Positions 22,810 to 34,047 of a DNA stretch of 64,000 nt are shown one piece after another (within the stretch, counting starts at the first letter, position 1; each line of letters opens with the position of its first letter). This stretch comes from Syngnathus acus. Taxonomy: Eukaryota; Chordata; Actinopteri; Syngnathiformes; Syngnathidae. A program made the translations under genes and the position numbers. The notes beneath the pieces were generated by a model, which was given only the letters and a program-made list of their open reading frames with translations, was not told the DNA's origin and did no database searches. Where the stretch lies: NCBI RefSeq assembly GCF_901709675.1, contig NC_051096.1:4555001-4619000 (forward strand), given 5' to 3'.

Positions 22810-23886
22810 AGCTACAGCCGAGCCGAGGAGAACCGTGACGAACCCTCCCGAGTTTTGAACTCTACGACCCCCATTCCTCCTCCTCCTCCCTCCCGGAGCC
22901 ATTTTCACGGAATAGAGTGGAAAGAGGAGACAGTCCGTGTGCGCGCTATTCACAGACTGTGCGTCTGCCGGGTGCGCGCGCGCAGGCGGGCGGGGGAAAA
23001 AAATGCTTAGTTTGCATTTGGACAGAGTGGAGGAGTGAATGTAAGCAGAAAGAAGTGAAAGTGACTTCGAAACTAATCCCCGAGAGGATGACAAGTGACA
23101 CTAAAATGAGTGTTATTTGGGGAAAGAGACACTTCAGGTGTGTTTTTTTTTTTTGTCCGTCCCCTCCAAAAAAGTAGTTCCAGTATCAACACGCATGCTC
23201 TCCAGAATGAGGAGGATTTAGCTGTTGTTAAATGTTCATTGCTGCGTAATGACGCAACGTGTGAGACCTTCGGTTGGACACAATTCACGATCACCAGCTT
23301 TTTTTCCAACGGCAGGACTTTAAAAAAAAAAAAAAAAAAAAAAATCCAGACTTCAGAAAACCTTTCTTAAAACACTCAGTGCACAATTCAGGACCAACGC
23401 CCCCCTCCCCTCCCCATCCCAGTCTGCATCCTTTCTGCCTAGTGCTTCAAGTTTCTAGTTCCTCTGTGTCAAGATGACTTTTTTTATATCGATGTGTTTC
23501 TACCGGCCAAAATTTTTTTATACATAGAAAGTCTGGTCTCGTTTGTGTGCGTGCACATACACTTGTCTGTATCCAGCGCGGAAGGGCTAGAAGTGTCTCT
23601 TATTTAAAGTGTCTGACCTCTCTCACTTTCTGAGTGCGTCACGATTTTTTTACTTGTATTTTTGTACAAAATCTATCGGAAGTCGAAGGGGGTGGGGGGG
23701 GGCGTGGCTATTGAGGGAGCGAGGCAGTGAAGTGAGGGTAGCCTCCAAAAATTGTTTTGGATCTACATTTCATGTGCAAAAGAACCTGGGGGGCGGGGCT
23801 GGCACAATCTGACCTCACACCGTGTTTACAATATTTACCCACATGCTTCTTAATGGCACAGTGACTCCAGTTTCACCAGCCAAGTA

Positions 23887-23892
23887 AATAAA
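23887..23892 (+). terminator. proximal polyadenylation signal AATAAA
   Basis: A canonical hexamer about 1.08 kb after the sox4 stop codon, in CAAGTAAATAAAACACC. It could give a shorter transcript isoform. Confidence 0.45.
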
Positions 23893-24718
23893 ACACCACT
23901 GCTGCAGGCTCCCAAGCAGCCTGAGTGATGAGTGTCTTACTCCAGTACACATCCTAGACTTTGTAAGGACTGAAAGATCCCAGAGTGTCACTGTTTAGAT
24001 AGAGCTAATACCTCTGTGTGCTTTTCTTCTAATTCTTCTTCTTCTTGTTCTTCTGCTCTTACTTTCCGAGATAAGTTTTATTTGAACCACTGGATGGAAT
24101 TTCACTCACATTCCACTTTGCCTAGGCTTTGGAGGGAAGAAGGTGTATGAAGTGCTTCATCTGTTTCTCGCGCAAACCGCATCCAAAATAGTATTTAACC
24201 TTTCTGTACCTGTTGGCTACGTATAGCAAAAGGCTAATTGTTTTTTCCTATATTATGGCATGGCAAATAGCATTTGTATTTCAGATTCAGGTATATGTAG
24301 CTATAGCTGTTGTGTTTAAGATTTTTAAAAGAATAATAACATGAAGATATTTATGTAAACTGACTGTACTATAAGCAAAGATTGTGTGTTTTATGTATGA
24401 TGATCAACGACAGGCACTAGGACAGCCATCTTTTGGACACGTTCAAGATGATTGTGGTCCGGGAGTTTCTCTTTTTTCCAAGACATTTTTCTAGGTTTTT
24501 TTTTTTTTTTTTTTGGTTTTGTTGTTGTTGTTTTATTTTTCATTTGTGCAATATGCTGTGTATGACCATGTCGTGTCCGATCATGCCAATATTGATTTTG
24601 TTGTTTATTACAAGGAAGAAAAAAAAAAAAAACAGCCAATGTTTTGGGTCAATCACTGCCTCTCAGACCTCTGTACAGATTGTCGTTTTTATTTGTATTT
24701 CTTTTCCTCCGAGAAGGA

Positions 24719-24724
24719 AATAAA
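24719..24724 (+). terminator. distal polyadenylation signal AATAAA of sox4
   Basis: A canonical hexamer about 1.9 kb after the stop, followed by a T-rich stretch (CTTGTCATTCTT) suitable as a downstream element. Cleavage would be near 24740-24745. Sequence after it loses the T/A-rich 3' UTR character. Confidence 0.6.
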
Positions 24725-24749
24725 ATCAGCTGGAACTGAAAAGTGCAAC

Positions 24750-26819
24750 ATGACTATTCTTGTCATTCTTTCATGCGACATCACATTCCACGACTGCCCC
24801 GCTCTGTCCGATAGTGACGATGCGGGCTCGTTTGCACTGCTCGGCCGTATCAGACTGTGAATCGATAGGTGGCCGGCGAATCAATAGGAGTGGTCTCATT
24901 CACCCTCTCCCGTCTCGTACCACACGTGCAGAAAACGTGGCTGCCATGGTAACACTGTATCCAAGAGCAAGCCAGAGAGGCTGCAATCCTCTCGGGACCA
25001 GTGTGCCATTGTGTGTGTATGTGTGTGTGTAATAAGGGACGCAGACTGATCCATTGGTGGGGGGTAGGCAGACATTTCTGGAAGGCATGACTGGAATAAA
25101 AGAGGAGAATGAGGTGAGTGTGTGCACATTGAGAGGAGGAGGGAGGGGGGGGGCAGAGGGGGTTTGTCTGTCCTGGTGCTCGTGCAGGAGTCTGCTCCCA
25201 AATCCAATTAATTCCTTCTGGATGCATTCATTTGTCTGCTACATATGATGAGAAAGAGACCCCTTAGGTGCAGTATTTAGCGTGTATCAATTTACGCCCT
25301 GGTCCACAAGGACAATGGTAATTATTTCCATCTCGCCCTTGTGTGTGTTGTGAGTGCCGGGACATCTAATGAGAAAGATAAGGCGCGGTCAACATACCAA
25401 AGATCACTGGGATGTCTTCAATAAGCTTGACATCAGACGAGAGGTGACGTACTCGGATCTGATAGAGCCCCGTACATGCGTGTCAACGAAATTGCCTTAA
25501 GGGGACGAGCCAAGATGGCACGCTTCACCTTCACTGGCTTACTTTTGTTTATTTTGATCCTTTTTGAGGCTGAAGAATACCAACACAGTTTGACAGCAAT
25601 TGGAAATTAGATCCATGATGTCATCACCGGCCGGTTTATTAGCTGCAGCTGCACAATGCAGAAGTGTACCTCATATTGCGGCCGCTGAGTATTTGTAACT
25701 TTTTCCCCTCAATAACAACTCGGGTGTTCCGATCCAGTAAAGTTGACTTGTTCAGGACCACAGTGGCAGATTTAGCATTAAAGGACAATATTTTATTTGA
25801 AAAGAACCCTGAGTGTGTTGTGCTTTGACTAAAAGGGATTTAGTTGTGCTTAATTGCATCGCCTCTGCATATATTTCTATTCTAGATTTCCTTGAAGCTT
25901 GACTAATTGCAATGAGTCAAGCTTCTGAGAACATTTCATGTGGATTGGACTCTTTGGTGCCAGAACATGTGACCTTTTCTTTTTTTTTTTCCTCCCCTCT
26001 CATTACAACTCTTTGTGAATCACCTTTCTGTCTCTTTCTGCTATTAAAAAAAAAAACAGCAAGCTAAATATTAATTAATCATCTTGTACATTTATTGCAT
26101 AATCAGCGAATTTACCACAAAGACAATATAAGCTGTATTTTATGTTCACATTACGTAACAGTTGTCTATTATTAATGTGCTGTTCAAATGAATTTACCCC
26201 CCCCTCAATCCAGTTGTGATTATCCATTCAGTTCATTCTTCGTAAGCCTTTCCCCCTTTCGAGTTGCAAAACATAAGTTGGCAAGCTGAAGCTGGCCTTG
26301 ACCCTGATAAAAATCTTCCAATGTAATGCAGCTTCTTTACAATCAAAGTGCAATGCTACATAACCTGCATATGTGAGATGAGATAAAGTGAAAAACAAAT
26401 CACTCCTCAGCCCCCTTGAAGATATTACAGGACAGAAATATTGCCAGGCAAGGGTATAAAAATATCACCAAGTCAACATAAACACACTTTAAAAACCACA
26501 AAGGCAACTGGAGTCCTTGCAACAATGACACTATAGCAACTTTATAGCCATTTTGAAGCACATACATCGAAAGATGTTGTGATGGCGTGCAGACCAACTT
26601 CGAAATGGCGCCGGCTGGATTTCTACAAAATGTCATTGTAGTAAACACAAGCAGAAGTTCAAATGGAATATTGATACTGAAAGAAAACGCCCCGCTTCCT
26701 CTCCCCCAACATATGCCTCAACTCCTTTTGGTTTTGAACCGGCATTCAGAAACACATCCAATATTCAGATGCAAAAAAAAAAAAATGTCTGTTGTTGACT
26801 TTGCTCCAGTAACTTTCGG
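24750..26819. other. non-coding flank downstream of sox4
   Basis: No gene was recognised. It includes TG and G runs (about 25014-25030, 25143-25151) and a moderately smooth stretch (25255-25450) that could be regulatory. The minus-strand and plus-strand frames here are short and domain-free. Confidence 0.6.
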
Positions 26820-26978
26820 GTTAGGGTTTCAAAGTAGGGTTTCATACTAGAGTTAGGGTTTCAAAGTAGGGTTTAAAGCTAGGGTTACGATTTCAAAGTA
26901 GGGTTTAAAGCTATGGTTACAGTTTCAAAGTAGGGTATAAAGCTAGGGTTAGGGTTTCAAACTAGGGTTCATACTAGG
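26820..26978 (+). repeat. 32-bp minisatellite, five units, telomere-like core
   Basis: Five tandem units begin at 26820, 26852, 26884, 26916 and 26948 (four of 32 bp, the last 31 bp). The ideal unit begins GTTAGGGTTTCAAAGTAGGG and ends TTTAAAGCTAGG. GGGTTA and TAGGGTT hexamers recur in each unit, but the array is not a pure telomere repeat. It abuts the hAT MITE that follows. Confidence 0.9.
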
Positions 26979-26984
26979 GTTTAA

Positions 26985-27309
26985 ATCACGTGTCAAACTC
27001 AAGGCCCGGGGGCCAGATAAGGCCCGCCACATCATTTTATGTGGCCCGCAAAAACAAATTGTGCATCAAATTTGTGTCATTACTAGAATTGCAAATTGTC
27101 TTCACTTTTAATATCTTTTTTTTTTTTTAATATTTGACCAGTTTTTACTCGTCTGATTTGAAAACGAGTTATTTGTCAGTTTGTTTTGCTTTTACTGTAT
27201 ATAATATGAGGTGCTCATACATTTATTTGGGTTGACAGTCATAATGGCCCTCCGAAAGAACCTATGACTACAATGCGGCCCGTGGAAAAAAAGGAGTTTG
27301 ACACCCCTG
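26985..27309 (+). mobile_element. small hAT-type MITE, copy A (GTGTCAAACTC family)
   Basis: The left end contains GTGTCAAACTCAAGGCCCGG and the right end the complement GAGTTTGACACCCCTG. The interior carries TGTATATAATATGAGGTGCT and CATTTATTTGGGTTGACAG, shared with copies at 33714 and 59928. No target duplication remains: the left flank is minisatellite, the right flank unrelated. It is non-coding. Confidence 0.85.
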
Positions 27310-30300
27310 CTCGAAGAATTCTGGGATGTGATATAATCGGTGGCTGAAACAGCTCCACACAAAACGCTGATTGCACTTTGTTTACTTACCATGTCTGATA
27401 GGAGCTGGGCCGGGCCTCGGTACAATCCAATAGTGGACAGTTAGTGTGAGGTTAAATGGTGTCCGGGAACGGACAGGAGAGGGAGGGGTGGTGTTGCCCC
27501 TTCAGGCTCTTGGTTGGGATAAACAAAGTAACTCAATTGGTAGATAAACTGTGGACTGGCACTTAATGATTTGAAAACATGGCTGTGAAATATCGAAGAC
27601 TTTAGAGCATGTTTACATTTTTGCAGAAAGCGTTTCTATAAAAGTAAACACAGCTTCATATGTCGGATGCAAGCTGGAAGGCTCCGATGGCCTTGCTTCC
27701 TGTCACTTTGGTGGAATAAAAATAACCCTCGGTCCGATGTCAAATAAAATATTGTGACTATTACGGTGATATGTAAACACCATTGTTGTTCATTTGGCTT
27801 TTTGGTGACACAGATGCCAACACAAGTGTGGAGTCATGCACCGCTGTAAATAGCCTCAGTGCTTCACAACAAGCACAGATGGAGACTATTAGGCGCATGA
27901 AAAGATCGGACAAGTCCACCTACACTCAGACTTTGGAGTCATTCCGACACCATGGCACACTGTGTACTGCACGCGGCGAGCTCATTGTCGAGCATTGTGC
28001 TCCAACCGCCCGTGAGTCATCGTGGTAGGTGTTGTCGTACGCCTGAAAGCCTCCAAACAAGTTCTGAGAACACGGAGGCTTGGATCAAAATTTCTAAAAG
28101 GCTGTCATGGCACTGTTGAGGCAGTTTTGTGCAGAACGGAACAGCCAAAGCGTCGTTGTGTAAGCTGAAAGAGCCTAAAAATAGAGTGCGGGGCCTATTG
28201 AACAATCTTATCATGCAGCTAACACAAAATGGTTCTTCAAGTAGGGATGTTTTTTTTTTTTTTCTTTCCCATGGAGCTGAAAGAGAGAGCCGAGCTGCTC
28301 GGGCAGTTGCAGACGGCGACCTACATGCAGCCCGCAGTGCTAAAATTAAAATGCGTCAGCGTTGCTGTGACACAACCTAAATTACATCATCTCCACGGAC
28401 AGTTGTCATCATTTGAACACTCTGCTTCCGCTGAGCTGAGGCTAGCACAGAAGAACGGAAGTCATTCGAAATGTAGTGTGAATGGGGGGGGAAAACAAGC
28501 AAGGTGCAAATGCCACAATTCTTCCAGGTCACAGTTCCTACAGCGCCGCAACTTCTCACTAATCATGGCTAACATCTGTTGAGTAAATTGACACCTTTTT
28601 TTTAACACTCACACTTCCCAGATGCGTCACAAAGTTTCATGATAGCCTGATATTTCTCGTTTTGTGGGTTCAAATGGATCTGATTTCAGTTCCTGTGGCG
28701 GAGCTAGAGGGGGGGCTGCAAGGGCATTGCCCTCCCTAAAATATGCTTGAGCTAGACCAGTTACATAACTTTTGGGTATTTCCTGATTCTTTTCTGGGAA
28801 TTCCACATTCCCACCCATCTTTCAAAAAGAATAATCTTCATCATTTTTTTCTGAATAATTATTTGGGTTTATAAAAATATTTTTTATTTGTTTGTTTGTT
28901 TATTTCGAACATTAAAGAAATACAAGAAAAAAAGTAAAAACATACAGAAATTGATAACTTTTGGTCGAACAAAATGGATCGTTTATTATATGAACCATGA
29001 CTGGCATTTTCTGTATTTGCATAGCCAATGTGTGTTTTATGAGCATCTTGTGATACTTTACAAACATCACTTATAATTTGTAGTTTGTCAAATAGACTTG
29101 TGCAGTATATGAATCCACGTTTGTGTCTTTTACAGAACTACACAGCTTTGCAGGAGGCCCATTCTCATGCTGAGACACAAGCGGAGTGCACCAAAGCGGG
29201 TCGGAAGACGAGCAAGATAAAGTACGTTTGACTTTCTAATTACAAACATCAAATCCCTTTATAAAGTTGTGGAAAATTACATTTGGCCATCAGCCCAGTA
29301 ACTTGTTCCAGCTATATGAATTATTTCTGAACGACCTTGTGAAGGATTCAGCGCAGGCCAGCGGGGTCCGCTCGTTCAAGGCAGTTTGTGAAGTTTTTAA
29401 TTTGTATTTGAGCCCGGGGGGCCAAAAGCTGACAAAGTCGGGTCAGTTTAGTTAAAACAGTTGCGGGGTCAGGGGCGAGGATGTGTTTGGATTTGTAAAG
29501 CGGATGAAAATGCTGCTGTTTGGCAACTATCAAACCAAAGAGGCTGTTTTGAATTTTTTTTTTGGGGGGGGGGCTGCTGCTGCCTGAGTTCAAATATGGA
29601 CTTTTGAAGCCTGTACGAAGAGCCCGTGGCTATAACTGACTGCCATAAGATGAAACTACTCATGATGACTCGCATGCAATTGCTCTTATTTTTGCTCATC
29701 CTTTTGTTTTCCCAAACTGGCTTATTAAGCCTGCTGTCGTGTACACCTCACTGACCTCCGCACGTAAACTTCGCTCATGACCGACTTTGTGAGCCTCCAA
29801 ACTGCCCAAAGCGGCACACAAGACTTCTAATTGGACATATTTGGTAAATCCACATGAAAAGTATTTGCCAACTTTATGCAAGTTTTTGGTCATGGCCTCC
29901 AATGATCGCACATATACACAAAAAAACTATTCACAACTATAGACAACTTATATGATTTTTTTTTTCAAATGCAGAAAACCACTAAAGCCAACATGCACAG
30001 TCCCAAACTACGATTTGAACCCGGAATAATCTCAACTATGAGGCAAACATGGTAAGTGCTATTTTTTTTTGTCACCATTTATTTATCACAGGGAATCATT
30101 TCCACAAAACCTGATTTCGGGACTCCTTGCAGTTATCACGTTGTGTACGTGCATGTGAGCTGTGTTGTTGTGACATGCCTTGCCGTCCCTTCTGTGGAAA
30201 AAAAAAAAAAAAAAGATAGTTGCTGCTGTATCCAGACAGCATAACTAATGAGTCAGGCGCACACACAACACAACACATACACACAGCATGGATACATGGG

Positions 30301-30453
30301 GGAGCCAGTGAGTAGGATATGATGTCACCTCCATAACCATAATTACCCGTCATAAATCATGTGGTGTGACACTCTGTCACCGAGTGAATGTGTGTCCTAT
30401 GTGCCAGCCAGGGATGGCTGCACTTTACTGCTGAGTGCCACCGCACTCGCCCT

Positions 30454-30455
<2 letters not shown>
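27310..30455. other. non-coding flank
   Basis: No gene was recognised; scattered A/T runs and a G run (29564-29572) occur. Frames of up to about 117 codons (for example 28229-28582) have no domain and run through homopolymers. Confidence 0.6.

Positions 30456-30456
<1 letters not shown>

Positions 30457-30540
<84 letters not shown>
30457..30540. repeat. (TG)42 microsatellite
   Basis: Eighty-four uninterrupted bases of TG, the longest dinucleotide run in the window. Alternating purine-pyrimidine runs of this length can adopt Z-DNA. Cys/Val repeat frames through it are artefacts. Confidence 0.97.
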
Positions 30541-30543
<3 letters not shown>

Positions 30544-30714
30544 ATGTTGACATTCTTCTTCACCCATCACAGCTTCCCGGATGATACAGGAGTGTTTGTT
30601 TATGCTTGCTTTGCTATTCGTTTAGCAGCAGCGACTGTCAACGTTGCTGCTCTGACACGACGGCTTTCATCTGTTAGCGCTCATTGTAATTAAAGGCGGT
30701 CAGTGGCAAGATCA

Positions 30715-30728
30715 CCACTAGGGGGCAG
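30715..30728 (+). promoter_or_regulatory. CTCF-like motif, forward
   Basis: CCACTAGGGGGCAG fits every position of the vertebrate CTCF core consensus CCASYAGRKGGCRS as I know it. CTCF binds such sites to form loop anchors and insulators. A close second motif in the opposite orientation lies 106 bp downstream. Confidence 0.5.
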
Positions 30729-30834
30729 CGTGATTGGCGGATTTGACCTATTAGTTGTTAATTAAGGACAGGGGCGGAGATGTTGTCATATTGATTGAAG
30801 TGAGTTGAGGAGTTTCATTTTGAATACATTATCG

Positions 30835-30848
30835 GCGCCATCTTGTGG
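30835..30848 (-). promoter_or_regulatory. CTCF-like motif, reverse
   Basis: On the minus strand this reads CCACAAGATGGCGC, matching the CTCF core at 13 of 14 positions (A in place of a pyrimidine at position 5). It faces the forward motif at 30715-30728, giving a convergent pair. Confidence 0.4.
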
Positions 30849-31488
30849 CATCTTTAAGCAATTACATAAGGCTAGTCCCGCTCTCACTGCCACAATACGT
30901 CACGCTCGACTGCTTACATATTGTTGTAAATTCCCCTGCCGCTGCCAGGTGGATAACTTCAGTGATGGGAAACTGAACCCTCCCTCTGCGACTCTGTCAC
31001 GCTACGCTTCCCCTCGGGGAGCAAAGTCGACACATTCTCAAACTATAACGACGTTTTAGTATTTGAAGTAATGCTCTTGTCTTGCAATAATTCTGAATCT
31101 ACCTTCCTTCATGGAGATGTTAATTTCCTGAGAGGCTGCTCACCTCAACCGAGAGAGTAAAAATGTACTATTATTACTCGCTATGAGCCCTCTGGCTACT
31201 TGTTTAATCACACTGTCTCATTTTCTCTCTCATTTGCATGTTGTTTAATGGGTTGTATGCGCGAATGTGGAGTTGTTTAAAAGAAGAAGCAATGACTGCA
31301 GCAGTGCATCACTACCAACACGGTCATGCATATTTATGTGAAATGGCCAAAATGTCATTTGAGGATACATTCTATTTATAACAAGACTCAAAACTTTTAA
31401 TTACTGCGTAGAATAAAAGGAAATTAATAGAATTGCATGAATGTCAGTTGATTTAAAAACCTTGAAAAAAAATGGATCCAGATGATTA
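30849..31488. other. non-coding flank
   Basis: No gene or repeat was recognised. Confidence 0.55.
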
Positions 31489-31853
31489 CCGTATTTTCCG
31501 CACTATAAGGCGCACCGGATTATAAGGCGCACCTTCAATGAATGGCCCATTTTAAAACTTTGTCCATATATAAGGCGCGCCGGATTATAAGGCGCATAGA
31601 ATAAGTAACTCAACCTTGCTCAAACGTTAATGCAATCACAATATAGTAACACTCGAAATAGTGAAAACAATAACAATATATCAATAACTCAACGTTGCTC
31701 AAACGTTAATATCACACAACACACAAAATAAACACCTAAAGCTTACTTGAATAAGTTAGTCCTTATCCACGAATCCACATTGGTCCATATATTAGGCGCA
31801 ATTTTGAGAAAATTGGAGGTTTTTAGGTGCGCCTTATAGTGCGGAAAATACGG
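31489..31853 (+). mobile_element. TA-flanked MITE, copy 3 (365 bp, divergent interior)
   Basis: The ends are CCGTATTTTCCGCACTATAA and its complement, each next to TA. The left 80 bp match the other copies, but the interior differs. It holds a repeated CTCAAC.TTGCTCAAACGTTAAT unit (about 31609-31632 and 31687-31709) instead of the TTCAACTTCAGAC core. It is a second subfamily sharing the same ends. Confidence 0.88.
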
Positions 31854-31855
31854 TA

Positions 31856-33705
31856 GATAACGCAAGTGTACCTAATCCTGTGCCCGCTTATTTCCAGATT
31901 GTAAATACGTGACTGAATGTGTGCGTCCTTTCCGTGGTGTGGTGTCCTTGCTTTATACAACAACAACAGGGAATTTTCATTCCCTGTGGATAGACACACA
32001 CATGTAGCACGCACACGCGTAAGTAAATCTGCTGACGGTGCTGAACGGCGCCGCTTCGCTGTCACAAAAGCCCTTGAAGTGTGGAAGTAGCTCTCGCAGG
32101 CCTTCTGCTGTTTAAGTCAGACCCTCCCCTCACCCACCTCTCTGTTCTCCCACTAATTTGCCGCATTTACTTCAAGTTTACATCACTGATGGTTCTCCTG
32201 CAGCTTTTTCTTTTTTTTTAACACAAAATCAGCCCCAACTGTTTCTACATCCAAGTGACAAATTGCTCACTTCTGCAGAACCTCCCTCCTCCATCTCTGC
32301 CTATCTGCCTTCACCTGTCTCTCAGCCGCATCTTTCGAGTCGCTCACACACACACACAGATTGGCTGAGCTATATTCATCTGCTCCCGCTGGTGCCGCCG
32401 CTTGTATAATCTTTTTCTTATATAAGTGAACCAGAGGCCATCGAGGTCATTACGGCACCTACAGTGGAAGTCAAGCGAAGTTGCTGTTTGTGTGTCACGG
32501 CATGTCTAGACACGGCTTGAGACGTTCTTTGTTGAGGTTTTTTTTTTTTTTTTTTCCCTCTTATGTTCTATTTAAAATGCTGTTTGCAAGATAAGTCGGG
32601 AACATTAAGGCGAGGAAGATGCTTAGATAGATACTGGAAGGTGAAGAGTGAGCTGACACACTTGAAGTTTTTCTGTTGTTTTCTAAAGATGATGTCAAGT
32701 CTTCTCAAGAAATGAGAATAAAGTGACTTCTGATGACTCAGCTGTCACAACTCTTGGAAATAGAAGACAAGAGGTTAAGAGGAGTGAAATTTAAGCCCGC
32801 CCCTTTTCTAAACTTCCATAGGCTGGCTTGGAACAATATGTTTTCCAGATGCGGAGCACATGCGTGCATGCACGAGGTGCAAAAACCGTGTTCGCAAAAA
32901 AAAAAAGTGTGCGAAGATGAGGAGAGGGTGCACAGAGCACATGTGTAAAAGTCATTTCTCTCGAAGGTACACGGGAGGAAGAAGGGAATAAAGATAAATG
33001 TCCTGTGACATTGGGAAAGTGGGCCAAAGCCGGGCGTGTTTAAACTGATCCACATGTGCTGCGGGGGAGGGACTTCATCATCTTATAGTCGCATGCATTG
33101 TATCGCCGTGCAGTATTAATGAGTTGTTTTCTCAAACATGTTGAAAAATATATTTTTTTGCGCTAGCCTGATTAAAAACAAACATGGATAGGTGCATGAA
33201 TCATAAACAGGCGGGACAGCTTTAATAAATGAAACTCCTTTATTATTATATTTTTTTTTTTTTTACTACATGGTGACATTGTATTATGAGGATTCATGAA
33301 AACTTGTTGACTGCGGCCACAAGTCCGAATTTGGCTCACGGACTCTAATTTGCATTCGGCTGCTGTCATTTCGTACCATGCATGGTAATAACATTTACTC
33401 CTCGATGCATATATGTTTACGAATGAGATGTGCAGCAATCGCTTAAACATGTTGCATGAATAAAAACAAAAATATTTTTCCACCGCAGGAGGTCATAGAA
33501 AAAAAAAATCCATTCCAAGCAGCCAGTCATCGTAAAAACCTTTAATAACCGTGTAACACTTTAAAATTCAATAACTTTAGCACGTTAGCATTTTATCATA
33601 ACGATGCTAGTAAAATGTAACTCAATTCAATTCATAGTCTTAAACCATCAGGCCTAAACCAACCAGTCGACTACATCGTATGGATGTTTTAAGTTCATTT
33701 TTACA
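31856..33705. other. non-coding flank
   Basis: No gene was recognised; T runs near 32539-32556 and 33251-33264 and short AC tracts occur. Overlapping frames of up to 105 codons (32738-33055, minus) show no domain. Confidence 0.6.
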
Positions 33706-33713
33706 CCATGAGT

Positions 33714-34039
33714 CACAGGTGTCAAACTCAAGGCCCGGGGGCCAGATACGGCCCGCCACATCATTTTATGTGGCTGGCGAAGACAAATTGTACAGCAAAT
33801 TCGTGGGTCATTAATAGAATTGCAAATTGTCTTCACTTTTAATAATATCAGATTTTTTAAAATATTTGATCAGATCGTCTGATTTGAAAACGAGTTCTTT
33901 GTCAGTTTGTTTTGTAGCTTTTACTGTATATAATATGAGGTGCTCATACATTTATTTGGGTGGACAGTCATAATGGTCCTTTCCGAAAGAAGCTATGACT
34001 ACAATGCGGCCCGCGAAAAAAACGAGTTTGACACCCCTG
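33714..34039 (+). mobile_element. small hAT-type MITE, copy B
   Basis: The 16-bp ends are CACAGGTGTCAAACTC and the complement of CAGGGGTGTCAAACTC. Flanks CCATGAGT (33706-33713) and CCATAAGT (34040-34047) form an 8-bp duplication with one difference. The interior matches copies A and C. Confidence 0.9.
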
Positions 34040-34047
34040 CCATAAGT

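Larger units (their letters stand above)
22810..24745 (+). other. predicted sox4 3' UTR
   Basis: Non-coding sequence follows the TGA stop and contains a 20-plus A run (about 23322-23343), T-rich and AT-rich stretches and two AATAAA signals. Length near 1.9 kb is plausible, since SOX4 mRNAs have long 3' UTRs. Open frames in this stretch have low-complexity composition and no recognisable domain. The end is placed about 20-25 bp past the second signal; no transcript evidence is available. Confidence 0.6.

Noticed and set aside
30388-30693. Cys/Val-repeat ORFs through the TG tract
   Set aside because: Direct translation of a microsatellite.
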